Positions 1 through 8,741 of a stretch of DNA of 64,000 nt are shown in pieces; the first letter of the stretch is position 1; each line of letters opens with the position of its first letter. The stretch is taken from contig JAJRSD010000080.1 in NCBI GenBank assembly GCA_024278975.1, positions 1-64,000 of the forward strand, read 5' to 3'. Both the position numbers and the translations under genes were made by a program. This DNA comes from Bacteroidota bacterium (lineage in GTDB: Bacteria; Bacteroidota; Bacteroidia; Bacteroidales; Prolixibacteraceae). The notes beneath the pieces were generated by a model. It saw nothing but the letters and a program-made list of their open reading frames with translations, searched no databases and was not told the origin of the DNA.

Positions 1-315
1 CTTAAATTGCGAAGCGTGGCTTCTTGTTCAAATCTTTTTTTAAATTTGTCATAATAATATATTTAAATGAAACAATACCTCAAAGATACTGGTTTTCGGT
101 GACTTAACAACCACCGAACGCCAGTGAGGTTTAGTTCAACATAGCTTATTACGCATGCAACTTAAAATCGTACTCGTACTTTATTTAATTGACTTATAAA
201 AATTCCTTACTCCGTCAGAAATGGCTGTAACTTTTTGGATAGAAATCAGCCAGCAACCTGTTGCTAAAAGCTTTTTACTATCTTTATGCGCCTTTAAATA
301 AAATAGAAGTAAACT
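1..315. other. Non-coding left edge, upstream of the symporter gene
   Basis: I see no credible gene here; reading frames on both strands are short and broken. The only structures noticed are a small inverted repeat at about 252-265 (AGCAA, 4-nt loop, TTGCT) and an imperfect promoter-like TATCTTTA at about 279-286. Either could belong to regulation of the symporter that starts at 316, but neither is strong. Confidence 0.5.
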
Positions 316-1758
316 ATGATTATTGTATTTATCGCCTATATAATTATTCTTCTCGGAATTGTAACATATTCGGCACGACGCTCGAAAACCAACGATGATT
401 TTGTATTGGGAGGAAAAAAGATTTCCGGTTTTTCGCTTGCCCTTTCAGAACGTGCCACGGGAGAATCTGCCTGGCTGCTTTTGGGATTAACAGGATATGC
501 ATATTCCGAAGGAATGGCTGCAATTTGGGTAGCGATGGGCTGCGTTTCCGGTATTTTATTCTTATGGATTTTCCTTGCAGAGCCACTGCAGCAGCTCACC
601 GAAAAAACAGGAGCATTAACAGTACCAAGTCTGTTTTCGGCAAAATTTGAGGGAACAAGTAAAAGTTTCGGGATATTATCGTCGTTAATAATAGTCTTCT
701 TTTTTGTACTTTATATTGCTGCACAATTTAGTGGTGCCGGCAAAATTTTTAACGATACATTTAACATCGATCCATTTTGGGGAATGGTAATTGGCTCGGT
801 GCTGGTAACGTTCTATACTATGCTGGGCGGTTTTATTACTGTGGTTGCCACCGATGCTTTTCAGGCAATTTTAATGGTATTTACAACTGTTGTACTCCCG
901 ATTGTTGCACTTGGAATTGCAGCCACATACAATATAAATATTGCCGAAACTATTGCACACGCCAGCTATACAATTCCGTTAAATGTTGAAGTTGCAAAGC
1001 AAGCAACCGGTGGACTTTTAATATTAAACGGTTTAAGCTGGGCTTTTGGATACACCGGTCAGCCGCAATTGCTAACACGAATGATGGCGATGCGCAGTAA
1101 AAAAGAGACACGCCAAAGCAGGTGGCTGGCAATTGCATGGACACTGCTCGCATATGGCGGAGCTTTTATGATTGGAATAATCGGGTTTGAACTGGTACAA
1201 GCCGGGGCACTCGGCGATGCCGCCACAAGTGTTGCCAACGATGCCGAAAAAATAATGCCAATTATGGTGATGACTTTATTGAATCCAATTCTTGCCGGAA
1301 TACTATTATCGGGTGCAGTTTCGGCAATGATGTCAACTGCCTCGTCGCAACTAATGGTTGTATCGTCGAGTATGACCGAGGATTTCTACTCGCAGTTAGC
1401 AAAGAAAAAAATGGAAGAAAAGCGGTTGCTGCTACTAAATAAAATACTCACACTTGTTGTTGGATTGGTCGGATTCCTGCTTGCAATTGTAATGGAAGAT
1501 ACGGTTTACGGATTGGTTTCGTACGCGTGGAGCGGAATTGGAGCATCGTTTGGTCCGGCAATAGTTTTACTTATTTTCTGGAAGCGGTTGTCGCGTGCGG
1601 GAATATTTGCAAGTTTAATTACCGGTACACTTTCGGCAGTAATTTGGAAAACCTGGCTTGTTGAACCAACCGGAATTTCGGAACGATTGGCGAGTTATGT
1701 TTTGGCATTTAGTTTAGCTGTGATTTTTAGTTTGATTTTTCCGGAAAAGAAAAAGTAG
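316..1758 (+). CDS. Sodium:solute symporter (SSS family, PutP-like)
   Basis: A 480-residue inner-membrane protein with about 13 hydrophobic segments along its whole length, typical of SSS symporters that couple Na+ entry to uptake of proline or another small organic solute. The segment SAMMSTASSQLMVVSSS near residue 340 matches the conserved helix that carries the second sodium site in PutP, and it is followed by TEDFY as in PutP. Near residue 50, aligned by eye, the aspartate of the first PutP sodium site (Asp55) falls on Gly with Glu beside it, so proline specificity should not be assumed. The length is slightly below PutP (about 500). The gene is monocistronic; the next gene is convergent. 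Confidence 0.87.
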   Translation: MIIVFIAYIIILLGIVTYSARRSKTNDDFVLGGKKISGFSLALSERATGESAWLLLGLTGYAYSEGMAAIWVAMGCVSGILFLWIFLAEPLQQLTEKTGALTVPSLFSAKFEGTSKSFGILSSLIIVFFFVLYIAAQFSGAGKIFNDTFNIDPFWGMVIGSVLVTFYTMLGGFITVVATDAFQAILMVFTTVVLPIVALGIAATYNINIAETIAHASYTIPLNVEVAKQATGGLLILNGLSWAFGYTGQPQLLTRMMAMRSKKETRQSRWLAIAWTLLAYGGAFMIGIIGFELVQAGALGDAATSVANDAEKIMPIMVMTLLNPILAGILLSGAVSAMMSTASSQLMVVSSSMTEDFYSQLAKKKMEEKRLLLLNKILTLVVGLVGFLLAIVMEDTVYGLVSYAWSGIGASFGPAIVLLIFWKRLSRAGIFASLITGTLSAVIWKTWLVEPTGISERLASYVLAFSLAVIFSLIFPEKKK

Positions 1759-1768
1759 ATAACTCTTA

Positions 1769-1927
1769 CTATCTCGATAAACAGCTATTATTATTCTCAA
1801 TATTGCTTTTCAGGGCTTTAAAGTAGTCAACAACAGTGTTTCGTTCAGGAATAAAAAACAGGTTCGAGTTAAACCTTTTCATCAGATGACTAAAAGTCCA
1901 TTTATTTACTTTGCGGAGAGGACTCAT
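1769..1927 (-). CDS. Small ORF, 52 aa, coupled to the beta-helix gene
   Basis: A 52-residue open frame that starts MSPLRKVNKW and ends NNNSCLSR. Its ATG overlaps the stop codon of the preceding beta-helix gene as ATGA, the arrangement expected for translational coupling. It has no signal peptide and I recognise no family; the composition (FFIPERNTVVDYFKALK) is protein-like rather than random. It could be a real small protein, or the frameshifted 3' remnant of a longer gene. Confidence 0.3.
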   Translation of the reverse strand: MSPLRKVNKWTFSHLMKRFNSNLFFIPERNTVVDYFKALKSNIENNNSCLSR

Positions 1928-3186
1928 AACTCTTTCTCAAAAACAACCTCTCCCAATTCGTGTTTGTCAAACTTATTGTTTTCCAGTTTTGGAGTAATTC
2001 CTCCTTTATAAATATAAATACCAGCCTTTTGAGTTTTAGCCGAATTCTTGAAAAAATTATCTTTCAACAAAAGATCGTGTGCCTGCGACTGGATTGAAAA
2101 TCCGTAACCATTATTATTTTCGATTATATTATTCGCAAAAGTATTTCTGTGCGGTGCATTATTTTCTCTTTCGCCGCGCAAATTTACACCGTCACTTTTG
2201 TTGTTGTAAATATGGTTTCCATCAAAAATAGCATCCGTATCTTTATGTCCGGTACAAATACCAAACCGCCCGTTGTTATGAATTTTGTTACCTGTAATTT
2301 TACTATGATAAACGCGCCAACACACAAAAAGTCCATCGAGATCGTTGTGGTGAATATTGTTGTTTTTAATTACCGTAAAGGGCGAACCTGTTCCGGGATG
2401 CAGCCCTTTATTTCCACCTCCCGATATTTCGCAATTTTGAATAGTAACATTTTCTGTAATTTGCCAACTAATTCCCTCGCCGTTATAATCTTTTACATGA
2501 ACATTGTCAACAGTAATATTTTCCGATCTTAAAATCAACACCCCGGCACTGTTACAGCCATCGGCAAAAAAGTTTTCTGCCCGGTTTCCATCGGCAGTTA
2601 AATTCGAGATTGTTACATTTTTAGCATCCAGAACTTCAATTACCGAAGATGCATTTGAGATTAAACCATTCAAATCAAACCGATAATCGCGAATTAAACC
2701 TTTATCAATATAAATTACATTATCAACAATATCGGAAATATAAGCCGCCGAAACGTTCCAACAACTTTTGTTAATATCGTCGGTTATCTGCACTTTCATA
2801 CCAATTTCAAAACCATCAGAATTTTCAACAGTAATTTTCAATTCACCAAAATCGGCATCGTCAATATAATTGGTTTGCACACCCACTCCCCTTTTCAGAA
2901 TAGTCTCTTTGCCCGAACCCACAAGATTTACGTTTGATTTCATCTGTACCGGGGCAATAATTTCATAAACACCTGGATTTAATTTTACCGTGCCACCGGT
3001 CTGCGCTACCGCATTAATTGCAAACTGAATAGATTGATTTGTAAAACCTGTAACATCGGCATCAGCCCCACCAACAGTAATTTGGCGTTCGGCAATTTTA
3101 GGAGAAACCAGTGCGTCGGCTCTGTTTGTTTGAGAAAAAGAGAGGATTGAAATAGCGAGTAAAAGTAATGTCGATAAAGCTTTCAT
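1924..3186 (-). CDS. Secreted right-handed parallel beta-helix protein
   Basis: A 420-residue protein with an N-terminal signal peptide (MKALSTLLLLAISILSFSQ). From about residue 180 onward it shows repeated 20-25-residue coils rich in N, G and I/V, such as ENVTIQNCEISGGGNKG and HNDLDGLFV, the pattern of PbH1 repeats in pectate-lyase-like and NosD/DUF1565-type proteins. The N-terminal FTNQSIQFAINAVAQTGGTV stretch resembles the start of polygalacturonase-type helices. These folds usually bind or cut polysaccharides outside the cell. I cannot place catalytic residues, so the enzymatic role is not assigned. It may be co-translated with a 52-residue ORF that overlaps its stop. Confidence 0.8.
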   Translation of the reverse strand: MKALSTLLLLAISILSFSQTNRADALVSPKIAERQITVGGADADVTGFTNQSIQFAINAVAQTGGTVKLNPGVYEIIAPVQMKSNVNLVGSGKETILKRGVGVQTNYIDDADFGELKITVENSDGFEIGMKVQITDDINKSCWNVSAAYISDIVDNVIYIDKGLIRDYRFDLNGLISNASSVIEVLDAKNVTISNLTADGNRAENFFADGCNSAGVLILRSENITVDNVHVKDYNGEGISWQITENVTIQNCEISGGGNKGLHPGTGSPFTVIKNNNIHHNDLDGLFVCWRVYHSKITGNKIHNNGRFGICTGHKDTDAIFDGNHIYNNKSDGVNLRGERENNAPHRNTFANNIIENNNGYGFSIQSQAHDLLLKDNFFKNSAKTQKAGIYIYKGGITPKLENNKFDKHELGEVVFEKEL

Positions 3187-3358
3187 AATTTCTGGTTTAT
3201 TAGTTTGCTCAAATATAACAGTTCATTATTAAAATATTATTGATTATTAAAATATTTAAGCGAAATATATTTTATTAACCCGAACACAAGTTCTGCTACG
3301 TTTTATTTTTACACTTTAAATAATCTCTTATCTTCGCATTTTTCTGAATAATAGTAAA

Positions 3359-4153
3359 ATGGATTTTACAGATAAAACAATTTGGATTACCGGAGCCTCT
3401 TCCGGAATTGGTAAAGCAGTTGCAATAAAACTTTCGAAAGAGAATACAAATCTTATTCTATCTGACATAAATGAAAAAGGGCTTGTAGAAGTTGCAGATA
3501 TTTGTAAAAATAATAGTTGTACAACACAAATTATTCCGATTGATTTAAGTGACGAAAAAGCTGTTGAAGCGGCTGTCCGACAAGTATTTGACAAACAGAT
3601 AAAAATTGATTGTCTGTACCAATTTGCAGGAATAAGTCAACGTTCGTTGGTAAGCGAAACACCTCTGTTTGTCGATCGTAAAATTTTTGAAATTAATTTC
3701 TTCGGAGCAATCGCACTTACCAAAGCTATTTTACCCAAAATGATAAAAAACGGTGGAGGACAAATAGCTGTAACATCAAGCCTTGTTGGAAAATTTGGGT
3801 TTCCGTACCGATCGTCATATTCGGCAACAAAACATGCGTTACACGGTTTTTTCGAAAGTTTACGTGCCGAGAATAAGCAAAATAATATCCGGGTTTCTAT
3901 AATTATTCCGGGCAGAGTTCGAACAAATATCTCGTTAAATGCTTTGGATAAAGACGGGAAAACTCATGCGAAAATGGATGCCGGGCAGGAGACCGGAATA
4001 ACCGCAGATAAAGCTGCAACTATTATTTGCAGGAATCTGAAGAAAAACAAAAAGGAAATTCTTGTGGGAGGAAAAGAGTTGATGATGGTACATATTCGCA
4101 GGTTTCTACCGAGATTGTATTATTATATGTCAACAAGAATAAAACCGATGTAA
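3359..4153 (+). CDS. Short-chain dehydrogenase/reductase (SDR)
   Basis: A 264-residue classical SDR. The Rossmann motif TGASSGIG is at residues 11-18 and the active-site YSATK (Tyr and Lys) is near residue 153, preceded by the TSSLVG segment that carries the catalytic Ser. These enzymes use NAD(P)H to interconvert alcohols and ketones; the substrate cannot be read from sequence. The C-terminus is basic and may associate with the membrane, as in the DHRS7-like subgroup. The two-domain VOC protein follows 24 bases downstream on the same strand, so the two are probably co-transcribed and may act on the same substrate. Confidence 0.88.
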   Translation: MDFTDKTIWITGASSGIGKAVAIKLSKENTNLILSDINEKGLVEVADICKNNSCTTQIIPIDLSDEKAVEAAVRQVFDKQIKIDCLYQFAGISQRSLVSETPLFVDRKIFEINFFGAIALTKAILPKMIKNGGGQIAVTSSLVGKFGFPYRSSYSATKHALHGFFESLRAENKQNNIRVSIIIPGRVRTNISLNALDKDGKTHAKMDAGQETGITADKAATIICRNLKKNKKEILVGGKELMMVHIRRFLPRLYYYMSTRIKPM

Positions 4154-4177
4154 ATTAAGAGTAAAAGATTTATTGAT

Positions 4178-5242
4178 ATGAAAGCAAAAATAAATGGTAT
4201 TCAACAGTTGGGAGTTGGCGTTGAGGATTTTCATGAAGGATGGAAATGGTATCGCGAACATTTTGCAATGGATATCAGAATGTTCGAGGAGAAGGCAACT
4301 GCCGAGTTAATGCTGGCACATACCGATGGAAAACCCCGGGAAAGACATGCAGTTTTAGCACTGAACATGCAAGGTGGCGGAGGTTTCGAAATTTGGCAAC
4401 ACACAGGTAAAAAACCCGAACCCTGCAAATTTGAAATTCAATTGGGTGACCTCGGAATTAATATTGGCAAAATAAAAAGCAACAATGTTAAAATTGCATT
4501 CGATAAATATACCGAATCAGGATTAAATCTTTTAGATACAATTCATAACGACCCTACCGATAACGCCCATTTCTACATGAAAGATATTTATGGGAATATC
4601 TGGGAGGTTAACAACGAAAAGTCTGTTTTTCGCAAAAAAGAGAAATCTGTGAACGGCGGGATTTTGGGTGCTGTAATTGGAGTAAAAAACATGGATGAAA
4701 GTCTGAAAATGTATCAGAATATTTTAGACTACGATATAATTGTTTACGATAAAACCGGAACATTCGACGATTTTAAAGGAATTCCGGGTGGCGACAAAAA
4801 ATTCCGCCGGATATTGCTAAAACATTCTGATGTGAAAAGTGGTCCGTTTAGTCCGTTTTTTGGTCATTCGGTAATCGAACTAATAGAAGTTCTCGACCGC
4901 GAACCAAGAGATATTTATGAAGGTCGTATCTGGGGCGATCCCGGTTTTATTCACCTCTGTTTCGATATTAACGGGATTGATGATTTTCGCGAAAAAACGA
5001 AAAACTTCGGTCATCCGTTTACCGTTGACAGTGCGCGTGCAATGGACACGTTCGATATGGGCGAAGCTGCCGGTAATTTTGCATATATTCAAGCTCCCGA
5101 AGGAACTTTAATCGAATTTGTTGAAACCCATAAAATACCAATATTGAAAAAGATTGGCTGGTATATCGATTTTAGAAAACGCGGTTCGCATCCCCTACCC
5201 AACTGGATGATGAAAATGTTTAGGTTTATGCGGGTGAAATAA
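4178..5242 (+). CDS. Two-domain VOC (glyoxalase/dioxygenase superfamily) protein
   Basis: A 354-residue protein made of two vicinal-oxygen-chelate modules, roughly residues 1-150 and 158-335. Both begin with a VOC-type lead strand (QQLGVGVEDF; LGAVIGVKNM) and end with the typical acidic strand (NIWEVNNE; GTLIEFVETH). VOC proteins include glyoxalase I, ring-cleaving dioxygenases and 4-hydroxyphenylpyruvate dioxygenase; several metal-ligand His/Glu candidates are present (for example HLCFDI and IEFVE in the second module), but the reaction is not clear. It follows the SDR gene by 24 bases and is probably in its operon. Cytoplasmic, with no signal peptide. Confidence 0.8.
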   Translation: MKAKINGIQQLGVGVEDFHEGWKWYREHFAMDIRMFEEKATAELMLAHTDGKPRERHAVLALNMQGGGGFEIWQHTGKKPEPCKFEIQLGDLGINIGKIKSNNVKIAFDKYTESGLNLLDTIHNDPTDNAHFYMKDIYGNIWEVNNEKSVFRKKEKSVNGGILGAVIGVKNMDESLKMYQNILDYDIIVYDKTGTFDDFKGIPGGDKKFRRILLKHSDVKSGPFSPFFGHSVIELIEVLDREPRDIYEGRIWGDPGFIHLCFDINGIDDFREKTKNFGHPFTVDSARAMDTFDMGEAAGNFAYIQAPEGTLIEFVETHKIPILKKIGWYIDFRKRGSHPLPNWMMKMFRFMRVK

Positions 5243-5244
5243 TT

Positions 5245-5642
5245 TCACAAATCATCAGACGAAGGAACAATTCTGGCTTTTAAATCCGGATCATCCATAT
5301 CTTTATCAAATGGAAACATTGGTCTTTTGATTCTCTTGTAACCGAGGCGTTCCAAATTCTGATCTACACCACCGGGAGTTAATGCCATTAACCAATCGGC
5401 TCGCATATTATAAAGTTCGGAAACTAAGGGATTATGAACAATTACGTTTATATTTTCTATTGCCACAACCACTTCAGTTTCAGCATTTCCAGTATTTGTG
5501 TTACAAGCGATTCGTAAGATTCTCTGGTTACGATTCCTCCGGGCAGAGCATGTCCGCGCAAAGTTAGAATCCAATTTGCTCTCTTTCGGGTTTCTGAATC
5601 GGTAGATAAAAACGGATAGTATGAAAACACTTTATATTTTCG
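5245..5642 (-). pseudogene. Relic of an M81 (MlrC-like) metallopeptidase, internally deleted and frameshifted
   Basis: Two frames on the minus strand each look like part of one M81/MlrC-family protein. From 5642 to about 5480 one frame reads ...ALPGGIVTRESYESLV..., which resembles the N-terminal third of the family (G-x-VTREAYE). From about 5475 to 5245 the other frame reads ...LERLGYKRIKRPMFPFD..., which resembles the extreme C-terminus (L-P-Y-RRLRRPI-PLD). The 350 or so residues between are missing and the two pieces are out of frame. An upstream stop at about 5643-5645 closes the first piece. A 109-codon ORF from a TTG at 5574 therefore mixes nonsense with the true C-terminus. The family match is from memory of the family. 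Confidence 0.65.
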
Positions 5643-5752
5643 TTACGCTGCCGAATAGTAACTATTTTTCCCATTTAACGGAATATGAACGAATCAAAAA
5701 ACCAAAAAGTTATGTGGGTTGAGTATATTTATGTAAATCTGATTACTTATTA

Positions 5753-5760
5753 TAACTTTG
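5753..5760 (+). promoter_or_regulatory. Promoter -7 element of the patatin gene
   Basis: TAACTTTG matches the Bacteroidota -7 consensus TAnnTTTG exactly and lies 19 bases before the patatin ATG. No clear TTTG -33 box is seen at the usual spacing. Confidence 0.5.
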
Positions 5761-5779
5761 TGTTTCAACCATATTTAAA

Positions 5780-6526
5780 ATGAAAAAGTACAAAACAGGA
5801 TTGATTTTAAGTGGAGGTGGAACTCGCGGATTTGCTCATTTAGGTGTTATTTCGGCTCTTTTTGAAAGAGGGATAAAACCCGATGTAATATCGGGAGTTA
5901 GCGCAGGGGCTATTGTGGGAGCTTTTATTGCCGGAGGAAAATCGCCCGAAGAGATACTTGCCATTTTTAAAAGAGGATGGTTATTTAAATATACAAAACT
6001 GCATATTCCGATTGATGGTTTATTAAAACTCGATGGGTTAAAAGAGGTGATTCGAAAAGAGATTGGCGTTGAGAATATTGAAGATTTGGAGATTCCGTTT
6101 TATGTTGGCATTTCGAATTTAAACAAGGGAGTTATTGAGTATAAAAACCAAGGTAAAATAGAAGATATTGTTTTGGCATCATCATCGATACCCATACTTT
6201 TTTCGCCTGTAAAAATTGGCAGAAGTTCTTATGTTGATGGTGGTTTAATGGACAACATTCCGATAAATCCCATAAAAAAGGATTGCGAACAGATTATTGT
6301 TTCAAACATCAGTCCGCTAAATCCACGGGCAAAAATGAAAAACCTTGTACAAATTGCAACACGCACTTTTTATATGAGTGTAAATGCAAATTTGCATGAG
6401 GTAAAAAAATATGCCACAGTTTTTATTGAACCAAAAGGGATCGATAAATATGATATTTTAAGCATTTCGCACGCCGACGAACTTTTCGAACTGGGTTACA
6501 AATCGGCTAAAAAAGCTTTGTTGTAA
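5780..6526 (+). CDS. Patatin-like phospholipase (RssA/YlbK type)
   Basis: A 248-residue single-domain patatin protein. It shows the oxyanion loop GGGTRG (residues 12-17), the nucleophile elbow GVSAG with Ser41, and the catalytic Asp in DGG near residue 153, so the Ser-Asp dyad is complete. Such proteins hydrolyse acyl esters of phospholipids or related lipids. There is no signal peptide and the short length matches bacterial RssA-like cytoplasmic members, not the outer-membrane PlpD type. A Bacteroidota -7 box lies just upstream. GntP follows 51 bases later on the same strand, but a functional link is not evident. Confidence 0.9.
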   Translation: MKKYKTGLILSGGGTRGFAHLGVISALFERGIKPDVISGVSAGAIVGAFIAGGKSPEEILAIFKRGWLFKYTKLHIPIDGLLKLDGLKEVIRKEIGVENIEDLEIPFYVGISNLNKGVIEYKNQGKIEDIVLASSSIPILFSPVKIGRSSYVDGGLMDNIPINPIKKDCEQIIVSNISPLNPRAKMKNLVQIATRTFYMSVNANLHEVKKYATVFIEPKGIDKYDILSISHADELFELGYKSAKKALL

Positions 6527-6577
6527 ATTAAATAAAACTATTACTTTTAGGGTGAACTAACAAAACATCATATCAAA

Positions 6578-7924
6578 ATGACTGAAACTTACTGGCTATT
6601 ATTCGTCCTTCTTATTTCAATTGCATTTATTATTTTGGGTACTACGAAGCTAAAAATGCACCCGTTTATTGTACTGCTTTTTGCATCGTACATTACAGGT
6701 GCAATGGGAGGTTTACCCATCGACAAAATTGCATCGGTAATAGCCACCGGATTTGGTAATATAATGGCATATATAGGAATTGTAATAGTTTTGGGAACAA
6801 TTATAGGGGTTATTTTAGAGAAATCAAACGCAGCAATTAAACTGGCCGAGATAGTTTTAAAAGTAGTTGGCAAACGCTACCCTGCTCTCGCCATGTCGAT
6901 AATCGGTTACATTGTTTCCATTCCTGTTTTTTGCGATTCAGCATTTGTAATTCTTTCATCGCTAAAAAATTCGCTGGTTGCACAAACAGGTAAATCGTCG
7001 GTGGCACTTTCAATAGCACTTGCCACGGGATTGTATGCCACGCACACATTTGTACCGCCAACACCCGGACCAATTGCTGCTGCCGGAAATCTCGGTCTCG
7101 AAAACCAGTTGGGATTGGTAATAATATTCGGATTGGTTGTGGCAGCTTTTGCAATGTTTACAGGTTATTTATGGGCATCGTATGTTGGAAAAAAATATCC
7201 AAATACCGGAAAAAATATCTCTGAATTGAAAACTCCACCGGAAAAAATTTCTCTCCCTTCGGCAACAAAATCGTTATTACCCATTTTAGCACCCATATTT
7301 TTAATTGCCCTGCGTTCGGTCGCTACTTACCCAACTTTACCTTTTGGCGAAGGCTTGGTTTTTACTTCGCTCAACTTTCTGGGGCAACCAATAAATGCAC
7401 TATTAATTGGGTTTTTACTTTCGTTTTTGCTTTTCCCGTCATTCAACAAAAAAACTTTAACTGGTTGGATTGGAGATGGAATAAGCGCCGCTGCCCCAAT
7501 TTTACTGATTACCGGGGCAGGCGGAGCATTTGGGGCAATTTTAAAAGAGACTCAAATTGGCGATACTTTGGGAAATGTTTTATCCGGATACCAACTCGGA
7601 ATATTTCTGCCATTTATTATTGCCGCCACTTTTAAAACTGCGCAAGGTTCATCAACTGTTGCATTGGTTGCAACATCAGCACTAATTGCCCCGCTTCTTG
7701 GTTCAATCGGGTTAGACTCGTTATACGGAAAAGTGCTTGCAGTTATGGCAACCGGCGCGGGCGCAATGACAATCTCGCACGCAAACGACAGCTTTTTTTG
7801 GGTGGTAACACAATTCTCGGGAATGGATGTAAAAACCGGTTATAAAACTCAAACCCTCGCTACCTTGATTCAAGGTGTTAGTTCTATGATTTTAATCTAT
7901 TTTTTAAGCCTGATATTTTTATGA
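6578..7924 (+). CDS. GntP-family gluconate/organic-acid permease
   Basis: A 448-residue polytopic membrane protein with about 12 hydrophobic segments. Features typical of GntP/CitMHS-like transporters are visible: the N-terminal KLKMHPFIVLLFASYITG, the mid-protein THTFVPPTPGPIAAAG loop, and the C-terminal SHANDSFFWVV motif. GntP family members take up gluconate, related aldonates or glycerate by proton symport. No aldonate kinase or dehydrogenase lies beside it, so the substrate is unknown. It is transcribed in the same direction as the patatin gene, 51 bases away. Confidence 0.9.
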   Translation: MTETYWLLFVLLISIAFIILGTTKLKMHPFIVLLFASYITGAMGGLPIDKIASVIATGFGNIMAYIGIVIVLGTIIGVILEKSNAAIKLAEIVLKVVGKRYPALAMSIIGYIVSIPVFCDSAFVILSSLKNSLVAQTGKSSVALSIALATGLYATHTFVPPTPGPIAAAGNLGLENQLGLVIIFGLVVAAFAMFTGYLWASYVGKKYPNTGKNISELKTPPEKISLPSATKSLLPILAPIFLIALRSVATYPTLPFGEGLVFTSLNFLGQPINALLIGFLLSFLLFPSFNKKTLTGWIGDGISAAAPILLITGAGGAFGAILKETQIGDTLGNVLSGYQLGIFLPFIIAATFKTAQGSSTVALVATSALIAPLLGSIGLDSLYGKVLAVMATGAGAMTISHANDSFFWVVTQFSGMDVKTGYKTQTLATLIQGVSSMILIYFLSLIFL

Positions 7925-8150
7925 TTTGATTAAATGAAATATTTTCAATGTACTGAAATTTTGACATACATAGTATTTTTCTGAAAATCAACAATTCTAT
8001 AACACGAACAAATCTACTCCTGACAACCAGTCATTTACAAGTAACTTTTTGACATATTTAATGAAAATGGCATTTAATTTGAAAATAGATTAACCGAGAA
8101 ACAAAGTTATATTTATTGTTAAACCATTTAAAGTATAGGAGGAAACAGTC

Positions 8151-8588
8151 ATGTTAGCAAAAAGAGATGAAAGTTATTATCCAACAATTTTCGACCGCTT
8201 TTGGAACAATGAATTAATGGATTGGAACAGGTCGAATTTTTCGAGTACAAACACCTCTCTACCCGCAGTAAATGTTAAAGAAACCAATGATGAATTTATT
8301 ATTGAGCTTGCTGCTCCGGGAATGAGTAAAAAGGATTTTAAAATTAATTTTAACAACAACATCCTTACTATTTCGTCGGAAATGGAAAGTGAGAAGAATG
8401 AAAAAAAGGACAATTATACCCGGAAAGAGTTTAGTTATCAGTCGTTTCAGCGATCTTTTACTGTACCCGAAAACATTGTGAATGGTGAAAAAATTGCTGC
8501 AAAATACAACAATGGTATTTTGAACATTATTTTACCAAAACGCGAAGAGGTAAAACCTCAACCCGAAAGGGAAATTAAAATTTCTTAA
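8151..8588 (+). CDS. Small heat-shock protein, Hsp20/alpha-crystallin family
   Basis: A 145-residue protein with an alpha-crystallin domain from about residue 40 to 135. The domain opens with PAVNVKETNDEFIIELAAPG and closes with the conserved strand AKYNNGILNIILPK, the family's A-x-x-x-N-G-I/V-L motif. A C-terminal tail follows. It would hold unfolding proteins under heat or oxidative stress in the cytoplasm. A strong AGGAGG-like ribosome-binding site (around 8138-8144) precedes the ATG, unusual for this region and consistent with high expression. A rho-independent terminator follows at 8603-8625, so it is monocistronic. Confidence 0.95.
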   Translation: MLAKRDESYYPTIFDRFWNNELMDWNRSNFSSTNTSLPAVNVKETNDEFIIELAAPGMSKKDFKINFNNNILTISSEMESEKNEKKDNYTRKEFSYQSFQRSFTVPENIVNGEKIAAKYNNGILNIILPKREEVKPQPEREIKIS

Positions 8589-8602
8589 TTGAATTAATGT
8601 GG

Positions 8603-8625
8603 ACACCCGGTAATAAGCCGGGTGT
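8603..8625 (+). terminator. Rho-independent terminator of hsp20
   Basis: ACACCCGG and CCGGGTGT form a perfect 8-bp stem around a 7-nt loop, followed by TTACTTTT, 15 bases after the Hsp20 stop. Confidence 0.8.
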
Positions 8626-8682
8626 TTACTTTTGTTAAACTTAGTTACACCTTAATATATTTTAACAATAGAAATGGCTTTT

Positions 8683-8690
8683 TATCTTTG
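8683..8690 (+). promoter_or_regulatory. Promoter -7 element of the moxR-bat operon
   Basis: TATCTTTG is an exact TAnnTTTG match, 52 bases before the MoxR ATG and downstream of the hsp20 terminator. A TTTTAAC at about 8659-8665 is the only candidate upstream box. It probably starts the long operon that follows. Confidence 0.6.
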
Positions 8691-8741
8691 CAAACTTATA
8701 TTTTCGCACGGTTAAAAAAATAGCAATAAAATAAAACATAT

